Shown here: positions 26,885-35,119 of the stretch, piece by piece
Layout: each line of letters opens with the position of its first letter
Numbering within the stretch: the first letter of the stretch is position 1
Assembly (NCBI RefSeq): GCF_009834225.1
Contig: NZ_CP047176.1
Coordinates: 2,170,001 to 2,234,000, forward strand
Reading direction: 5' to 3'
DNA from: Rathayibacter sp. VKM Ac-2759
GTDB lineage: Bacteria; Actinomycetota; Actinomycetes; Actinomycetales; Microbacteriaceae
Length of the DNA stretch: 64,000 nucleotides
Notes under the pieces: generated by a model
What the model saw: only the letters and a program-made list of their open reading frames with translations
Told to the model about the DNA's origin: nothing
The model's database searches: none
Position numbers and translations under genes: made by a program

Positions 26885-29682
26885 GGTTCACCGTCAACGG
26901 CGAGGCGGTCGACGCGACACCGCGCCCCGGTCAGGTGCTGCGCACCCTGCTGCGCGACCACGATCACTTCGAGGTCAAGAAGGGCTGCGACGCGGGCGAC
27001 TGCGGCGCCTGCTCGGTGCTCGTCGACGGCACGCCCTTCCACTCCTGCCTCTACCCCGCGCACCGCCTCGAGGGCCGCGAGGTGACGACGGCCTCGGGTC
27101 TCGGCACCGCGGAGGAGCCGAGCGCCGTGCAGCAGGCCTTCGTCGACTCCGGCGCGTTCCAGTGCGGATTCTGCACGGCGGGCATGGTGGTGACGGCCAC
27201 AGCGATCGAGGGCGCGCGCCCCGAGGACGTCCCGCGGCTGATGAAGGGCAACCTCTGCCGTTGCACCGGCTACCGCGCGATCCACGAGGCGGTGACCGGC
27301 GGGCACTCGTGCGGAGGCTCGTGCGAGCACCCGAGCGGCCTGTCCCCCGTCCGCCGCACCGGACGCCCGACCGCCGACGAGTCCCGGGTCGGCCGCTCGC
27401 TCGGCGCCCCCGCCGGCCGCCGGATCGTCTCGGGCCGTGAGCCCTACACGCTCGACGTCGCGGTGCCCGGGCTCCTGCACCTGAAGGTGCTGCCGAGCCC
27501 GCACGCGCACGCGCGCATCGTGTCGATGGACACCCGCGCGGCCGCCGCGATGCCGGGCGTCGTCGCCGTGCTCACCGCCTCCGACGTGCCGGATCTGCTC
27601 TACTCGACGGCCCGTCACGAGTCGCGGCTCGACGACCCCGACGACACGCGGATGCTCGACACCGTCGTGCGGTTCCGCGGGCAGCGGGTCGCCGTCGTGG
27701 TCGCCGAGTCGGTCGCCCGGGCCGAGATCGCCTGCCGCGCGATCGAGGTCGAGTACGAGGTGCTGCCGGCCGTCTTCGACCCGGAGGAGGCGCGCTCGCC
27801 CGGCGCACCCCTCCTGCACGGCGAGAAGGACCCGATCGCGTCGCGGATCGCGGACCCGGGCTCGAACGTCGTCGCCGAGCTGCACGGCGAGTACGGCGAT
27901 GTCGCGCAGGGGCTGGCCGAGGCCGACGTGGTCGTCGAGGGACGGTTCCGGACCTCGCGGGTCGCGCACACGGCGCTCGAGACCCACGGCACGGTCGGCT
28001 GGCTCGAGGGGGACCAGCTCGTGCTGCGGACCTCGACCCAGGTGCCGTTCCTCGTCCGCGACGAGATCGCCCGGATCTTCGACCGCTCGCCCGACAGCGT
28101 CCGCGTGTTCACCGCGCGGGTCGGCGGCGGCTTCGGCGGCAAGCAGGAGATCCTCACGGAGGACGTGGTCGCGCTCGCCGTGCTGGCGACGGGGCGTCCC
28201 GTGCAGTACGAGTTCACCCGCACCGACGAGTTCACGATGGCCCCGTGCCGGCACCCGATGCGCGTCGACGTGACGCTCGGCGCCCGCCGCGACGGGACGC
28301 TGACGGCGATGACGGTCGACGTCCTCTCGGACACCGGCGCCTACGGCAACCACGGGCCCGGAGTGATGTTCCACGGCACGTCGGAGTCGGTCGCGACCTA
28401 CAACGCGCCGAACAAGCGCGTCGACGCGCAGGCGGTGTACACGAACAACCTCCCCTCCGGCGCGTTCCGCGGCTACGGACTCGGGCAGGTGATCTTCGGC
28501 ATCGAGTCGGCGATGGACCAGCTCGCCCGCGAGCTCGGCATCGACCCGTTCGAGCTGCGCCGGATCAACGCGGTGCGCCCCGGCGACCCGCTCGTCGTGA
28601 CGCACGTCGAGGGCGACGACATCGGCTTCGCCTCCTACGGACTCGACCAGTGCCTCGACCTCACGGAGGCGGCGCTCGCGCGCGGCCGGGCCGACGCGGG
28701 CCCCGAGGGGCCCGACTGGCGGATCGGCGAGGGCATGGCGGTCGCGATGATCGCCACGATCCCTCCGCGCGGCCACTTCTCGGAGGCGACCGTCGAGGTC
28801 GACGCCGAGGGCGTGCTCACGATCGGGGTCGGCACCTCCGAGTTCGGCAACGGGACGACGACCGTGCACACCCAGCTCGTCGCGAGCGCGTTCGGCGCCT
28901 CGGCCGACCGGGTGCGCATCCGGCAGTCCGACACCGCGGCCGCGCGCTACGACACCGGCGCGTTCGGGAGCGCGGGGACGGTCGTCGCCGGCAAGGCGGT
29001 CTACGCCGCGGCCGTGCGGCTGCTCGCCGACCTGCGCTCGCTCGCGAAGCGGCTCACCGGGGTCGAGGGCGGCGAGTTCGAGCCCGACGACGAGGGGCTG
29101 CTCGCGCCGGACGGCACGCGGGTGACCTTCGGCGATCTCGCGCTCGCGGCCGGCGGACCGGTCAGCGCGACGGGGACGGAGGACGGCGCTCAGCGCTCGC
29201 TCGCGTTCAACGTCCAGGGCTTCCGCGTCGCCGTCCGCGAGTCGACCGGCGAGGTCCGCATCCTGCAGTCGGTGCAGGCCGCGGATGCGGGCTTCGTCAT
29301 CAACCCGGAGCAGTGCCGGGGGCAGGTCGAGGGCGGAGTCGCCCAGGCGATCGGCTCGGCGCTCTACGAGGAGGTGATCCTCGACGGCGCGGGCACGGTC
29401 ACCACGGCGATCCTCCGGAACTACCACATCCCGCAGATGGCGGACGTGCCGACGACGGAGGTGCTCTTCGCCGACACGGCCGACGAGCTCGGCCCGTTCG
29501 GCGCGAAGTCGATGAGCGAGGCGCCCTACAACCCGGTCGCCCCGGCGCTGGCGAACGCCGTCCGCGACGCGATCGGCGTGCGCCCGCACGAGCTGCCGCT
29601 GTCGCGCGACCGGGTGTGGCGCCTCCTGCACCCCGACGCCGCCCCCGTCCGCTCCGTCTCGGCGGAGGCGCCCCCGGGCTGA
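26881..29682 (+). CDS. xanthine dehydrogenase, fused Fe-S and molybdopterin subunits
   Basis: Oxidises hypoxanthine/xanthine to urate. The 933-residue chain joins the small 2x[2Fe-2S] domain to the Mo domain. The plant-type cluster uses Cys36, Cys41, Cys44 and Cys56; the second uses Cys95, Cys98, Cys126 and Cys128 (CRCTG). After a linker (about 140-165) the Mo domain shows GGGFGGKQE (substrate/cofactor loop), SGAFRGYGLGQ and, near the C-terminus, the catalytic Glu region GPFGAKSMSEAPYNP. FAD is on the separate upstream gene. Domain order Fe-S then Mo without FAD between is less common than the three-gene layout. Confidence 0.94.
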   Translation: MRFTVNGEAVDATPRPGQVLRTLLRDHDHFEVKKGCDAGDCGACSVLVDGTPFHSCLYPAHRLEGREVTTASGLGTAEEPSAVQQAFVDSGAFQCGFCTAGMVVTATAIEGARPEDVPRLMKGNLCRCTGYRAIHEAVTGGHSCGGSCEHPSGLSPVRRTGRPTADESRVGRSLGAPAGRRIVSGREPYTLDVAVPGLLHLKVLPSPHAHARIVSMDTRAAAAMPGVVAVLTASDVPDLLYSTARHESRLDDPDDTRMLDTVVRFRGQRVAVVVAESVARAEIACRAIEVEYEVLPAVFDPEEARSPGAPLLHGEKDPIASRIADPGSNVVAELHGEYGDVAQGLAEADVVVEGRFRTSRVAHTALETHGTVGWLEGDQLVLRTSTQVPFLVRDEIARIFDRSPDSVRVFTARVGGGFGGKQEILTEDVVALAVLATGRPVQYEFTRTDEFTMAPCRHPMRVDVTLGARRDGTLTAMTVDVLSDTGAYGNHGPGVMFHGTSESVATYNAPNKRVDAQAVYTNNLPSGAFRGYGLGQVIFGIESAMDQLARELGIDPFELRRINAVRPGDPLVVTHVEGDDIGFASYGLDQCLDLTEAALARGRADAGPEGPDWRIGEGMAVAMIATIPPRGHFSEATVEVDAEGVLTIGVGTSEFGNGTTTVHTQLVASAFGASADRVRIRQSDTAAARYDTGAFGSAGTVVAGKAVYAAAVRLLADLRSLAKRLTGVEGGEFEPDDEGLLAPDGTRVTFGDLALAAGGPVSATGTEDGAQRSLAFNVQGFRVAVRESTGEVRILQSVQAADAGFVINPEQCRGQVEGGVAQAIGSALYEEVILDGAGTVTTAILRNYHIPQMADVPTTEVLFADTADELGPFGAKSMSEAPYNPVAPALANAVRDAIGVRPHELPLSRDRVWRLLHPDAAPVRSVSAEAPPG

Positions 29683-29725
29683 GCCGGGTGGCCGGGGTCC
29701 GCTCCGCTCCTCTCTCGAGGGAGGT

Positions 29726-29845
29726 GGATCTCGATACGCCCGCTGCGCGGGCTACTCCATCAACGGGCCGGCGACGTGCCTGCCAGGACTCGTCATGCCT
29801 CCTGCCTGCTGGTCGAGTAGCCGCCGCAGGCGGCGTATCGAGACC
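29726..29845. repeat. inverted pair of a dispersed palindromic repeat
   Basis: Two facing units: one at 29726-29765 (GGATCTCGATACGCCCGC, then GCGGGCTACTCCATCAACGG) and one at 29805-29845 (CTGGTCGAGTAGCCGC, then GCGGCGTATCGAGACC). Each unit is itself a hairpin. A further copy lies at 44418-44458. They sit between convergent genes, the usual place for such extragenic repeats in these genomes. No transposase is linked. Confidence 0.75.
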
Positions 29846-29879
29846 CCACCACCGCCAGTAGGACAGCCCGGCCGATCGC

Positions 29880-31277
29880 TCAGACCCGGGAGGCCAGCTC
29901 CGCGCTCGCGCGGGCCACCTCGCGGGCGATCGCGTCCTCGTCCGCGTGGACGAGCCGCCCCTCCGTCACGGCAGGCCGCCCATTGACCAGCAGCAGCGTC
30001 AGCGGGGGCTGCGACCCGAGCGCGAGCGCTGCGACCGGATCCGCGATCCCCGCGTGCTCGATCCCGTCGACCCGCCAGAGCGCGAGGTCGGCCAGCTTGC
30101 CGACCTCGATCGAGCCGATCTCGTCCTGCCGGCCGAGCACCCGCGCGCCTCCGATCGTCGCGACCGACAGCGCCTGCCGGGCGCTCATCCGGTCGGCGCC
30201 GGCGCGCAGCCGGTTCATCAGGACCGCCTCGCGGATCTCGATGCCGAGCTGACCCGACTCGTTCGACGCCGCACCGTCGACACCGAGCCCCACCGGCGCC
30301 CCGGCCGCCAGCAGCTGCGGGATCGGCGCGATCCCCGCCGCGAGCCGGCCGTTCGACGACGGGCAGTGCGCGACTCCGGTGCCCGTGGCCGCGAACTTCG
30401 CGATCGCGTCGTCGTCGAGGTGCACGCAGTGCGCCATCCAGACGTCGTCACCGAGCCAGCCGAGCGACTCGAGGTAGTCGGTGGGCGACATCCCGAACGC
30501 CTCCCGGGTGTAGGCGTCCTCCTCGATCGTCTCGGAGCCGTGGGTGTGCAGCCGGACGCCGAGCTGCCGGGCGAGCACCGCCGACTCGCGGAGCAGATCC
30601 GGAGTGACCGAGAACGGCGAGCACGGCGCGATCGCGACGCGCACCATCGAGTCGAAGGAGGCGTCGTGGTAGCGCTCGACGGCCGCGCCGCTCGCCTCCA
30701 GCGCCGCCGCGGTCGTCTCGACGGCGAAGTCCGGCGGCAGTCCGCCCTGCGACTCGCCGAGGTCCATCGAGCCGCGGGTGGCGTGCAGCCGGAGCCCGAG
30801 GGTCGAGGCCGCGTCGACGATCCCGCCGACGATGTCGCCGGATCCGCGAGGGAACACGTAGTGGTGGTCGCCGACGGTCGTGCACCCGGAGCGCGCGAGC
30901 ACGCCCATCGCGCCGAGGGCCGCCGAGCGGGTGAGGTCGGCGTCGATCCGCGACCACGCGGGGTACAGCGCGACGAGCCAGTCGAAGAGGATCGAGTCCT
31001 GCGCCCAGCCCCTGGTGAGCCACTGGTAGAGGTGGTGGTGCGTGTTGACGAGGCCCGGGGTGAGCAGGTGTCCGCGTCCGTCGACGCGCGTGATCGTCAC
31101 CGGCTCCTGGGCCGGCAGCCCGGTGGGGGCGCGGCCCTCGAGGGCCCAGGCCGGAGGCGCCCCCGCGCCGACCGCCGTGATCAGCCGGTCGTCGACGACG
31201 ACGTGTCCGCCCGCGTGCTCAGTGCCCGCCGCGTCGACCGTGGCGACGTGGGCTCCGGTGATGATGTGCCGCTGCAT
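29880..31277 (-). CDS. 8-oxoguanine deaminase-type amidohydrolase
   Basis: Metal-dependent deaminase of the amidohydrolase superfamily, closest by motif to 8-oxoguanine deaminases (and the hydroxydechloroatrazine/TrzN group). The 465 residues show TPGLVNTHHHLYQWLTRGW (metal ligands HxH), LHTHGSETIEE, HCVHLDDDAIAKFA, and the Asp of GLGVDGAASNE. Start ATG 31277 follows CATGCT at N6 and a GlnR-like box. The product would feed urate or xanthine-level intermediates into the pathway. A true guanine deaminase of a different subfamily is encoded at 35116, so the two are not redundant by sequence. Confidence 0.85.
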   Translation of the reverse strand: MQRHIITGAHVATVDAAGTEHAGGHVVVDDRLITAVGAGAPPAWALEGRAPTGLPAQEPVTITRVDGRGHLLTPGLVNTHHHLYQWLTRGWAQDSILFDWLVALYPAWSRIDADLTRSAALGAMGVLARSGCTTVGDHHYVFPRGSGDIVGGIVDAASTLGLRLHATRGSMDLGESQGGLPPDFAVETTAAALEASGAAVERYHDASFDSMVRVAIAPCSPFSVTPDLLRESAVLARQLGVRLHTHGSETIEEDAYTREAFGMSPTDYLESLGWLGDDVWMAHCVHLDDDAIAKFAATGTGVAHCPSSNGRLAAGIAPIPQLLAAGAPVGLGVDGAASNESGQLGIEIREAVLMNRLRAGADRMSARQALSVATIGGARVLGRQDEIGSIEVGKLADLALWRVDGIEHAGIADPVAALALGSQPPLTLLLVNGRPAVTEGRLVHADEDAIAREVARASAELASRV

Positions 31278-31299
31278 CCCCCGAGCATGGCACCGCCGT

Positions 31300-31315
31300 G
31301 TTTCCCGTCGGTTTC
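31300..31315 (-). promoter_or_regulatory. GlnR-like box, 8-oxoguanine deaminase promoter
   Basis: On the minus strand the site reads GAAAC-CGACGG-GAAAC. Ten bases further comes CATGCT (31284-31289), then six bases, then the ATG. Box, 10-bp gap, -10 element and N6-start repeat the arrangement seen at allB. Confidence 0.6.
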
Positions 31316-31406
31316 CGCCCGGCCCCCGATCGGCCCCCGCCGGTCTCTGCTCGGGCGCACGTACGCCGAGGCGCCGTGGCCCCGTGCGGAGTCTGCGCGG
31401 AGCAGG

Positions 31407-32501
31407 TCAGCGCGCGGCGTGGATGGGCCCGGCGCGGCCGGCGAGCGGCGTGCCGGAGGCACCGGAGCGCACGGCGAGCACCTCGGCGAGGATCGACACC
31501 GCCGTCTCCTCCGGCGTGGACGCTCCGATGTCGAGTCCGATCGGCGAGTGCAGGCGGGCCAGCGCCTCCTCGGCGACCCCCGCCGTGCGCAGCAGCCCCA
31601 GCCGGCGCTCGTGGGTGCGCCGCGAGCCCATCGCGCCGACGTACGCGACCGGCAGCGTCAGTGCGAGCTCGAGCAGCGGGATGTCGAACTTCTCGTCGTG
31701 GGTGAGCACGGCGATCACCGTGCGCCTGTCGACGGACGTGCTCGCGAGGTAGTCGGAGGGCCACTCGACGACCACCTCGTCGGCGGCGGGGAAGCGCTCG
31801 GCGGTCGCGAAGACCGGGCGGGCGTCGCAGACGGTCACGCGGTAGCCGAGCAGCGCGCCCGCGGCGCAGAGGGCGGCCGAGAAGTCGACGGCGCCGAAGA
31901 CGAGCAGGCGCGGCTTCTCGGCGTGGACGATGTAGGTCACCTCGAGCTCGGTGCCCTGGCAGTCGATCTCGACGCTCGCGGAGCGGCCCGACAGCATGCG
32001 GGCCGTCCGCTCGGCGAGGATCCGGCGCACGGTGTCGTCGTCGAGGTGGGGGCCGACCACGTCCTGCGCGCGCGTCGCGCCGGTGAGGACCAGCCCGACG
32101 AGCTCCTGGGGACCGCCGACGATCATCGCGAGCCCGGCTGGACGCCCCGCCCTGGCCGCCCGCAGCTCGGCCAGCACCGCCCCGGACGACGCGTCGACGG
32201 AGTGCCCGAGCACCCGCAGCTGCCCGCCGCACGAGAGGCCGGCGGCGAACGCCGCCTCGTCGTCGAAGCCGAAGTGCTCGGAGGCGCTGCCGCCCTCGCC
32301 GAGCACCTCCTGCGCCAGCGCGTACGCCTGCGCCTCGACGCAGCCGCCGGAGATCGAGCCGATCGCGGCACCGTCCGCGTCGACCGCCATCGACGAGCCG
32401 AGGGCCCGCGGAGCGGATCCGAAGACGTGCGTCACGGTCACCACGGCGACGCGCTGACCCGCCTCGACGCGCTCGAGGATCGGCACGGCCAGTTCGAGCA
32501 C
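31407..32501 (-). CDS. xdhC: XdhC-family molybdenum hydroxylase maturation factor
   Basis: Binds molybdenum cofactor and inserts its sulfurated form into xanthine dehydrogenase. The 364-residue protein begins LELAVPILERVEAGQRVAV and has the XdhC/CoxI N-terminal domain with SISGGCVEAQ. The C-terminal Rossmann domain has RLLVFGAVDFSAAL and AYVGAMGSRRTHERR. I start at GTG 32501 because GAGGAGG is correctly spaced before it; the open frame continues much further upstream as a shadow of allantoinase. Divergent from allB and close to the xanthine dehydrogenase genes. Confidence 0.92.
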   Translation of the reverse strand: MLELAVPILERVEAGQRVAVVTVTHVFGSAPRALGSSMAVDADGAAIGSISGGCVEAQAYALAQEVLGEGGSASEHFGFDDEAAFAAGLSCGGQLRVLGHSVDASSGAVLAELRAARAGRPAGLAMIVGGPQELVGLVLTGATRAQDVVGPHLDDDTVRRILAERTARMLSGRSASVEIDCQGTELEVTYIVHAEKPRLLVFGAVDFSAALCAAGALLGYRVTVCDARPVFATAERFPAADEVVVEWPSDYLASTSVDRRTVIAVLTHDEKFDIPLLELALTLPVAYVGAMGSRRTHERRLGLLRTAGVAEEALARLHSPIGLDIGASTPEETAVSILAEVLAVRSGASGTPLAGRAGPIHAAR

Positions 32502-32565
32502 GGTGACCTCCTCGCGGCGACGGTGGGAGGCGTCGCTGCCGGGGGCGAGGAGCGGCCGGCGGGCG

Positions 32566-32581
32566 CTCACACGCAGGAAAC
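32566..32581 (+). promoter_or_regulatory. GlnR-like box in the xdhC-allB intergenic region
   Basis: CTCAC-ACGCAG-GAAAC, an 11-bp-offset pair with a perfect GAAAC proximal half. The gap to the allB -10 (TAGGGT) is 10 bp, identical to that at pucG. Confidence 0.6.
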
Positions 32582-32591
32582 ATGCCGAGTA

Positions 32592-32597
32592 TAGGGT
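32592..32597 (+). promoter_or_regulatory. leaderless-type -10 element of allB
   Basis: TAGGGT followed by six bases and the allB ATG at 32604, with no SD. The hexamer is identical to that at lipB. Confidence 0.6.
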
Positions 32598-32603
32598 CGA
32601 TCC

Positions 32604-33959
32604 ATGCCTTCCGACGCTCCCTCGCTCGACCTCGTGATCCGCTCCTCCGCTGTGCTGACCGAGCACGGCCGGCAGCCGGCGAGCGTCGCGATCGCCGAGG
32701 GCCTGATCGTCGCGGTCGGCGCGTTCGACGCCCCGTGGCGGACCGCCCAGGAGGTCGTGCTGCCCGAGGGTCAGGTGCTGATCCCGGGGGCCGTCGACAC
32801 GCACGTGCACGTCAACGAGCCGGGCCGCGCCGAGTGGGAGGGCTTCGCCTCCGCCACGAGGGCCGCCGCGGCCGGAGGCGTCACCACGATCATCGACATG
32901 CCGCTCAACTCGATCCCGCCGACGACCACCGTGGCGGGTCTCGAGGCCAAGCGCGCCGCCGCCGGCCCCCAGGCCCTCGTCGATGTGGGCTTCTGGGGCG
33001 GGGCGGTCCCCGGCAACCTGGGGACGCTCCGCGAACTGCACGACGCCGGCGTCTTCGGCTTCAAGTGCTTCCTCTCGCCGAGCGGTGTCGACGAGTTCCC
33101 GCACCTCAGCACCGAGCAGCTGTTCGAGGCGATGCACGAGATCGCCGCGTTCGACGGCCTGCTGATCGTCCACGCCGAGGACCCGGCCGAGCTCGAGTCG
33201 AGCGCGAACGACGGAGGCACCTCCTACGGCGCCTTCGTCGACTCGCGGCCGCCCGCCTCCGAGAAGAGCGCGATCCTGCACGTGATCGAGGCGGTCCGCG
33301 AGACCGGCGGCCGCGCGCACATCCTGCACCTCTCCTCCGCCGACGCCCTGCCCCTGCTGCGCGAGGCGAAGGCCGAGGGCCTGCGGATCACCGCGGAGAC
33401 CTGCCCGCACTACCTCACCTTCGACGCCGCCTCGATCCCCGACGGCGCGACCGAGTTCAAGTGCTGCCCGCCCATCCGCGACGAGCGCAACCGCGAGCTG
33501 CTCTGGAAGGGCCTGCTCGACGGCACGATCGACATCATCGCCTCCGACCACTCCCCCGCCACCGCCGAGCTGAAGTTCGCGCACGACGGCGACTTCGGCC
33601 TCGCCTGGGGCGGCATCTCGGGACTCGAGCTGAGCTTCCGCGCGATCTGGACGGGCGCGCACGAGCGCGGGATCCCGCTCGAGCAGGTCGTCGCCTGGAT
33701 GTCGACCGGCACCGCCGCCTTCGCCGGACTCGGGCAGAAGGGTCTGCTGCGAGCGGGCGCCGACGCCGATCTGGTGGCGTTCGATCCGGAGGCCCAGGCC
33801 AGAGTCGATGTCGGTGCTCTCGCGCACAAGAACAAGGTCTCCGCCTACGACGGCCGGGTCCTCCGCGGGGCCGTCGCGGCCACCTGGGTCGGCGGAGTCG
33901 CGGTGACCGCGTCGACGCAGGCTCCGGTCGGCCGCCTCCTGGCCCGCCCGCACCTCTGA
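32604..33959 (+). CDS. allB: allantoinase
   Basis: Hydrolyses allantoin to allantoate. The 451-residue cyclic amidohydrolase has the HxH metal pair His67/His69 in VDTHVHVNEPG, the carbamylated Lys154 in FGFKCFLSPSG, HAEDP, HLSSADA, AETCPHYL and the Asp of IIASDHSPAT. EPGR and the CPHYLTF segment favour allantoinase over dihydropyrimidinase, and the context (XDH, uricase, allantoate hydrolase) agrees. Expression is probably leaderless and under the box at 32566. Confidence 0.93.
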   Translation: MPSDAPSLDLVIRSSAVLTEHGRQPASVAIAEGLIVAVGAFDAPWRTAQEVVLPEGQVLIPGAVDTHVHVNEPGRAEWEGFASATRAAAAGGVTTIIDMPLNSIPPTTTVAGLEAKRAAAGPQALVDVGFWGGAVPGNLGTLRELHDAGVFGFKCFLSPSGVDEFPHLSTEQLFEAMHEIAAFDGLLIVHAEDPAELESSANDGGTSYGAFVDSRPPASEKSAILHVIEAVRETGGRAHILHLSSADALPLLREAKAEGLRITAETCPHYLTFDAASIPDGATEFKCCPPIRDERNRELLWKGLLDGTIDIIASDHSPATAELKFAHDGDFGLAWGGISGLELSFRAIWTGAHERGIPLEQVVAWMSTGTAAFAGLGQKGLLRAGADADLVAFDPEAQARVDVGALAHKNKVSAYDGRVLRGAVAATWVGGVAVTASTQAPVGRLLARPHL

Positions 33960-34018
33960 CGTCCTCGAGAGGCCGCTCCGGCACGCGACGCGCCGCGGAG
34001 CGCGTCCCGAAGAGGCGT

Positions 34019-34034
34019 GTTCCGGGGACGTTTC
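34019..34034. promoter_or_regulatory. weak GlnR-like box between allB and urate oxidase
   Basis: GTTCC-GGGGAC-GTTTC keeps the 11-bp offset, but the good half-site points away from urate oxidase and no TANNNT is found 10 bp away. It may regulate the uricase gene from a distance (165 bp) or be chance. Confidence 0.35.
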
Positions 34035-34198
34035 GAGCGTGTGAACTCGCGCGGTTCTCGGAGCCCGCGCGGGCGGATCGCACAAGACTGGCCGAGCGGC
34101 GGCGGCGGATTCGGCGCATCGGGAGGCGCGAGCCGCACCTCGGCCGCGGGATCCTGACAGACGGGGTCACGCCCACCACGACCCGAACAGGAGCGGAC

Positions 34199-35119
34199 AT
34201 GTCGATCATCCTCGGAGACCACCAGTACGGGAAGGCCGAGAACCGCGTCGTCCGGATCTACCGCGACAGCCCGCGGCACGAGATCCACGACGTCAACGTG
34301 TCGACCGCGCTCCGCGGCGACTTCGACGCCGCGCACCTCGAGGGCGACCAGTCGGCGGTCCTGCCCACCGACACGCAGAAGCAGACCGCCTACTCCTTCG
34401 CCAAGGAGAAGGGCCTGCGCTCGATCGAGGCCTACGGACTCGAGCTGGCCCGGCACTTCGTCGACGGCTACGCGCCCGTGCACGGCGCCCGCATCGAGAT
34501 CGAGGAGTTCGCCTGGGAGCGCGTGCTCGTCGACGGCGAGGAGCACGACCACACCTGGGTCCGGAAGGGCCAGGAGGTGCGCATCGCCTCCGTCACCGTC
34601 GAGGGCGCGGGCGACGAGCAGCGCGTGTGGGTGACCGGCGGCTTCAAGGATCTGACCATCCTCAAGTCGACCGGCAGCGAGTTCCACGGCTTCCTCACCG
34701 ACCCCTACACGGTGCTCCAGCCGACGAACGACCGGGTGATGGCCACCTCCCTCGTCGCCAAGTGGCGCTTCGCCCTGACCGAGGAGGAGCTCGCCGCCAC
34801 CGACTGGGAGGGCGTCTACGCCGGCGTCAAGGCGCTGATGATCAGCCGCTTCGCCACCGTGCACTCGCTCGCTCTGCAGCAGACCCTCTTCGAGATGGGG
34901 AAGGCCGTGCTGGAGGAGTACCCGCAGATCGTCGAGATCCGCCTGTCGGCGCCCAACAAGCACCACTTCGTCTACGACCTCTCGCCGTTCGGAGTCTCGA
35001 ACGACAACGAGGTCTTCCACGCCGACGACCGGCCGTACGGCCTCATCCAGGCGAGCGTCATCCGCGACGACGCGCCCGACGCGGGGCCCGCGTGGTACGC
35101 CTACACGGGTCTGGTGTGA
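34199..35119 (+). CDS. urate oxidase (cofactor-independent uricase)
   Basis: Oxidises urate to 5-hydroxyisourate, which UraH and UraD then process. The 306 residues form the tandem T-fold. The catalytic dyad candidates are Lys12 (YGKAENR) and the Thr of PTDTQKQTAYSFAKE (57-59). The second half has the substrate-binding LKSTGSEFHGFL and the SAPNKHHFVYDL motif. AGGAG lies six bases before ATG 34199. The last codon overlaps the guanine deaminase start (GTGA), coupling the two. Peroxide generated here needs catalase from elsewhere. Confidence 0.95.
   Translation: MSIILGDHQYGKAENRVVRIYRDSPRHEIHDVNVSTALRGDFDAAHLEGDQSAVLPTDTQKQTAYSFAKEKGLRSIEAYGLELARHFVDGYAPVHGARIEIEEFAWERVLVDGEEHDHTWVRKGQEVRIASVTVEGAGDEQRVWVTGGFKDLTILKSTGSEFHGFLTDPYTVLQPTNDRVMATSLVAKWRFALTEEELAATDWEGVYAGVKALMISRFATVHSLALQQTLFEMGKAVLEEYPQIVEIRLSAPNKHHFVYDLSPFGVSNDNEVFHADDRPYGLIQASVIRDDAPDAGPAWYAYTGLV

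Noticed and set aside
26023..29631. A 1202-codon open frame antisense to xanthine dehydrogenase, and similar long antisense frames over smc and UbiB
   Set aside because: Rich in Arg/Ala/Gly/Asp/His with no recognisable domain. These are expected mirror frames of GC-rich codons with high third-position GC.
34019..34034. Strong GlnR-like box for urate oxidase
   Set aside because: The good half-site faces the wrong way and the 10-bp gap to a TANNNT is absent, so I list it only as weak.
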